Shown here: positions 52,493 through 54,331 of the stretch, piece after piece
Position numbering within the stretch: the stretch's first letter is position 1
Layout: every line of letters begins with the position of its first letter
DNA from: Bacteroidales bacterium
GTDB taxonomy: Bacteria; Bacteroidota; Bacteroidia; Bacteroidales; Muribaculaceae
Assembly: GCA_014800245.1 (NCBI GenBank)
Contig: JAAVGM010000012.1
Span: 1-54,331 of the forward strand
Direction of reading: 5' to 3'
DNA length: 54,331 nucleotides
Notes under the pieces: model-generated
Database searches by the model: none
Told to the model about the DNA's origin: nothing
Seen by the model: only the letters and a program-made list of their open reading frames with translations
Made by a program: the position numbers and the translations under genes

Positions 52493-54229
52493 TCAGCTTT
52501 CCGACGGTTTGATATCACGGATCATGAGCTGGATGGAATCGGGGTTGTTGTTCGAACGTTTAGTCTGCTCGATGGTATAGACAATATCAATAGGCTTATG
52601 GGCATGGATATGCTCAAAATAACGCGACATATTAAATGCAATGGCATTTATGACATGGCTTGTGCTGTTGTCTTCCAATTCGAGCTTAATATGTTCCATA
52701 TTTTTCCCAACAAGTTTGCTGGTGCCGAAATCGAACACATTCTTTGAACAGAACACAGGTTTTTGGTTGCCCGGACCGAATGGGTTGAATTTCTTAAGAT
52801 ATGACACCAATTCGGGAGTGATGTCGGCAAATTCAATCACAGCATCTATATCGAGATGCGGTTCAAGCTGGTTGGGTTGGATATGACGTGCAACATATTC
52901 TTCAAATCTTCTGCTGAACTCCGGGATATTCTCTTCTTTCAAAGATAACCCCACAGCGTAGGGGTGTCCTCCGAAATTCTCAAGAAGATCGCGCGAATCA
53001 TTCACAGCCGAATAGATATCAAACCCTTGCACGGAGCGAGATGACCCCGTTACCAAACCGTTTGAATAGGTAAGCACCACTGAGGGCTTGTAATAAAGCT
53101 CGGTGAGGCGGGATGCCACGATACCTATAATTCCCTTATGCCAATGTTTATTATAAATCACAATTGACCGTTTCCCTTTAACGATCTCCACATTATTATT
53201 AATAAGGTGGTTGGCCTCCTCGGTAATCTGTTTGTCGAGTTCTTTGCGATCGCGGTTATATTGGTCGATATCCTTCCCTTTTTCATAAGCATCGTGAAGA
53301 TCGCGGCAAACGAGAAGATCCACTGTCTCGATGCCGCTCTGCATTCTGCCGGAGGCGTTGATACGCGGGCCGATTTTGAAAATGACATCGCTGATGGTGA
53401 TATCCTTGTTTGTGAGTTTGCAAAGACGGATGATGCTTCTCAACCCAAGATTGGGATTGGAGTTCAGACGGCGCAACCCATGGTAGGCCATCACTCTGTT
53501 CTCGCCCACAATCGGAACGATATCGGCTGCGATGCTCACCGCCACGAGGTCGAGGAGCGATTCGAGTTCGTTATGGTTTGTCAAGCCATTGCTCATAGCA
53601 AACCCCTGCATAAATTTGAATCCCACTCCGCATCCGCTGAGATAGGGACAAGGGTAGGTGGAATTAGGCATCTTGGGGTTTAGAATAGCCACGGCCGGGG
53701 GCAACACCTCATCGGGCATATGATGGTCGCATATTATGAAATCCACCCCCTTTGATTTGGCATAAGCAATTTCGTCGATAGCTTTAATTCCGCAGTCGAG
53801 CACGATCACGAGCTTGATATTATTTTCAGCAGCGTAATCGATGCTTTTCATAGATATGCCATATCCTTCCTCATATCGTGTAGGGATATAATATTCTATG
53901 TTCGAATAATAATTCTGGAGGTATTTATATACGAGAGCCACGGCTGTGGTGCCATCTACATCATAATCGCCATAGATCATAATCTTCTCCTTAGATCCCA
54001 TTGCCTTATTGAGACGGTTGACGGCTTTTTCCATGTCGGGCATAAGGAAAGGGTCGTGAAGGTCAGAGATAGCAGGGGAGAAGAAAGCATCGCTCTCCTT
54101 GGGAGTAGTGACGCCACGACGGATAAGGAGTTCTCCCACCGGCTGAATCCCGCCGCAATGGGCGGCTAATTCATCGGCAGCTGCTTTCTGCTGATTTGTG
54201 AGAGGTTGATAATTCCATTTTCCAGTCAT
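52493..54229 (-). CDS. recJ: Single-strand DNA exonuclease RecJ
   Basis: This 578-aa DHH-family 5'-3' exonuclease has motif I GDYDVDGTT (87-95), motif III ICDHHMPD, a DHHA1 domain with GSSRSVQGFD and GGHPYAVGL, and a C-terminal OB-like domain. It resects ends produced by RecQ. The start ATG 54227-54229 gives the usual N-terminus (KWNYQPLTNQQ). It is the upstream partner of recQ, 44 bases apart. Upstream DNA to the window end (54230-54331) shows nothing recognisable. Confidence 0.96.
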   Translation of the reverse strand: MTGKWNYQPLTNQQKAAADELAAHCGGIQPVGELLIRRGVTTPKESDAFFSPAISDLHDPFLMPDMEKAVNRLNKAMGSKEKIMIYGDYDVDGTTAVALVYKYLQNYYSNIEYYIPTRYEEGYGISMKSIDYAAENNIKLVIVLDCGIKAIDEIAYAKSKGVDFIICDHHMPDEVLPPAVAILNPKMPNSTYPCPYLSGCGVGFKFMQGFAMSNGLTNHNELESLLDLVAVSIAADIVPIVGENRVMAYHGLRRLNSNPNLGLRSIIRLCKLTNKDITISDVIFKIGPRINASGRMQSGIETVDLLVCRDLHDAYEKGKDIDQYNRDRKELDKQITEEANHLINNNVEIVKGKRSIVIYNKHWHKGIIGIVASRLTELYYKPSVVLTYSNGLVTGSSRSVQGFDIYSAVNDSRDLLENFGGHPYAVGLSLKEENIPEFSRRFEEYVARHIQPNQLEPHLDIDAVIEFADITPELVSYLKKFNPFGPGNQKPVFCSKNVFDFGTSKLVGKNMEHIKLELEDNSTSHVINAIAFNMSRYFEHIHAHKPIDIVYTIEQTKRSNNNPDSIQLMIRDIKPSES

Positions 54230-54331
54230 GACATTCTAATTGTATGGTTAACAAATCTGTTAAATGAGTTAAAACATCTTTAACCCATAAGCTCTTACAG
54301 TGCTACTCCAAGAGTCGGCCAAGCAGAAAAA

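Overview
The window is a chromosomal segment of a Bacteroidales bacterium, most likely of the Muribaculaceae/Prevotella type. The evidence is a SusC/SusD pair, several fimbrillin-family lipoproteins, DUF3575/DUF5119 fimbrial assembly genes, and at least eight promoters of the Bacteroidota form TTTG-N19/20-TAnnTTTG with almost no Shine-Dalgarno sites. The species cannot be named from the sequence alone.

Bases 1-13.7 kb are a defence island read leftward from one strong promoter near 13.6 kb. After a roughly 390-nt leader with strong folding potential come a 1101-aa SNF2-type helicase, a 124-aa helical protein, a DUF4391 protein, a type III DNA methyltransferase (Mod), a 203-aa orphan protein, a type III restriction subunit (Res), a 42-aa micro-ORF and a large gene cut by the window edge. 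That last gene encodes a coiled coil, a zinc finger, a nuclease-like fold and WG repeats. Genes 2 to 8 overlap or are separated by no more than about 30 bases, so this looks like one co-expressed eight-gene unit, larger than a classical mod-res pair. An Rpn-type PD-(D/E)xK nuclease gene diverges from it at 13.7 kb.

Bases 15-22.4 kb hold an exported DUF362 protein and, facing it, a four-gene fimbrial operon (OmpA/DUF3575, DUF5119, fimbrillin, and a large fimbrillin/FISUMP protein). Bases 22.5-26.1 kb hold pncB, galE and a mechanosensitive channel, closed by a perfect 17-bp terminator hairpin. A small-RNA candidate follows at 26.3 kb. Bases 26.7-33.2 kb are a nutrient-uptake operon read leftward (coiled-coil lipoprotein, SusC, SusD, DUF3089 hydrolase). 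A LytS/LytTR-type two-component pair diverges from it at 33.4-35.1 kb and is its obvious candidate regulator. A DUF4143 ATPase at 35.3 kb sits behind four copies of an 11-bp motif at exact 33-bp spacing.

Bases 36.7-44.4 kb are amino-acid metabolism: asnA, then metH, metF and metY on the opposite strand, with an Lrp/AsnC regulator divergent from metY. The remainder is housekeeping, all leftward: glnS, an ECF sigma factor, prmA with a small envelope-protein cluster (two YtxH proteins, a holin-like membrane protein, an orphan), a DUF3332 lipoprotein, recQ and recJ.

The most interesting parts are the extended type III restriction-like operon, its pseudoknot-capable RNA leader, the nuclease/WG-repeat protein at its end, an in-frame palindromic element inside its helicase gene, and the 33-bp repeat array.
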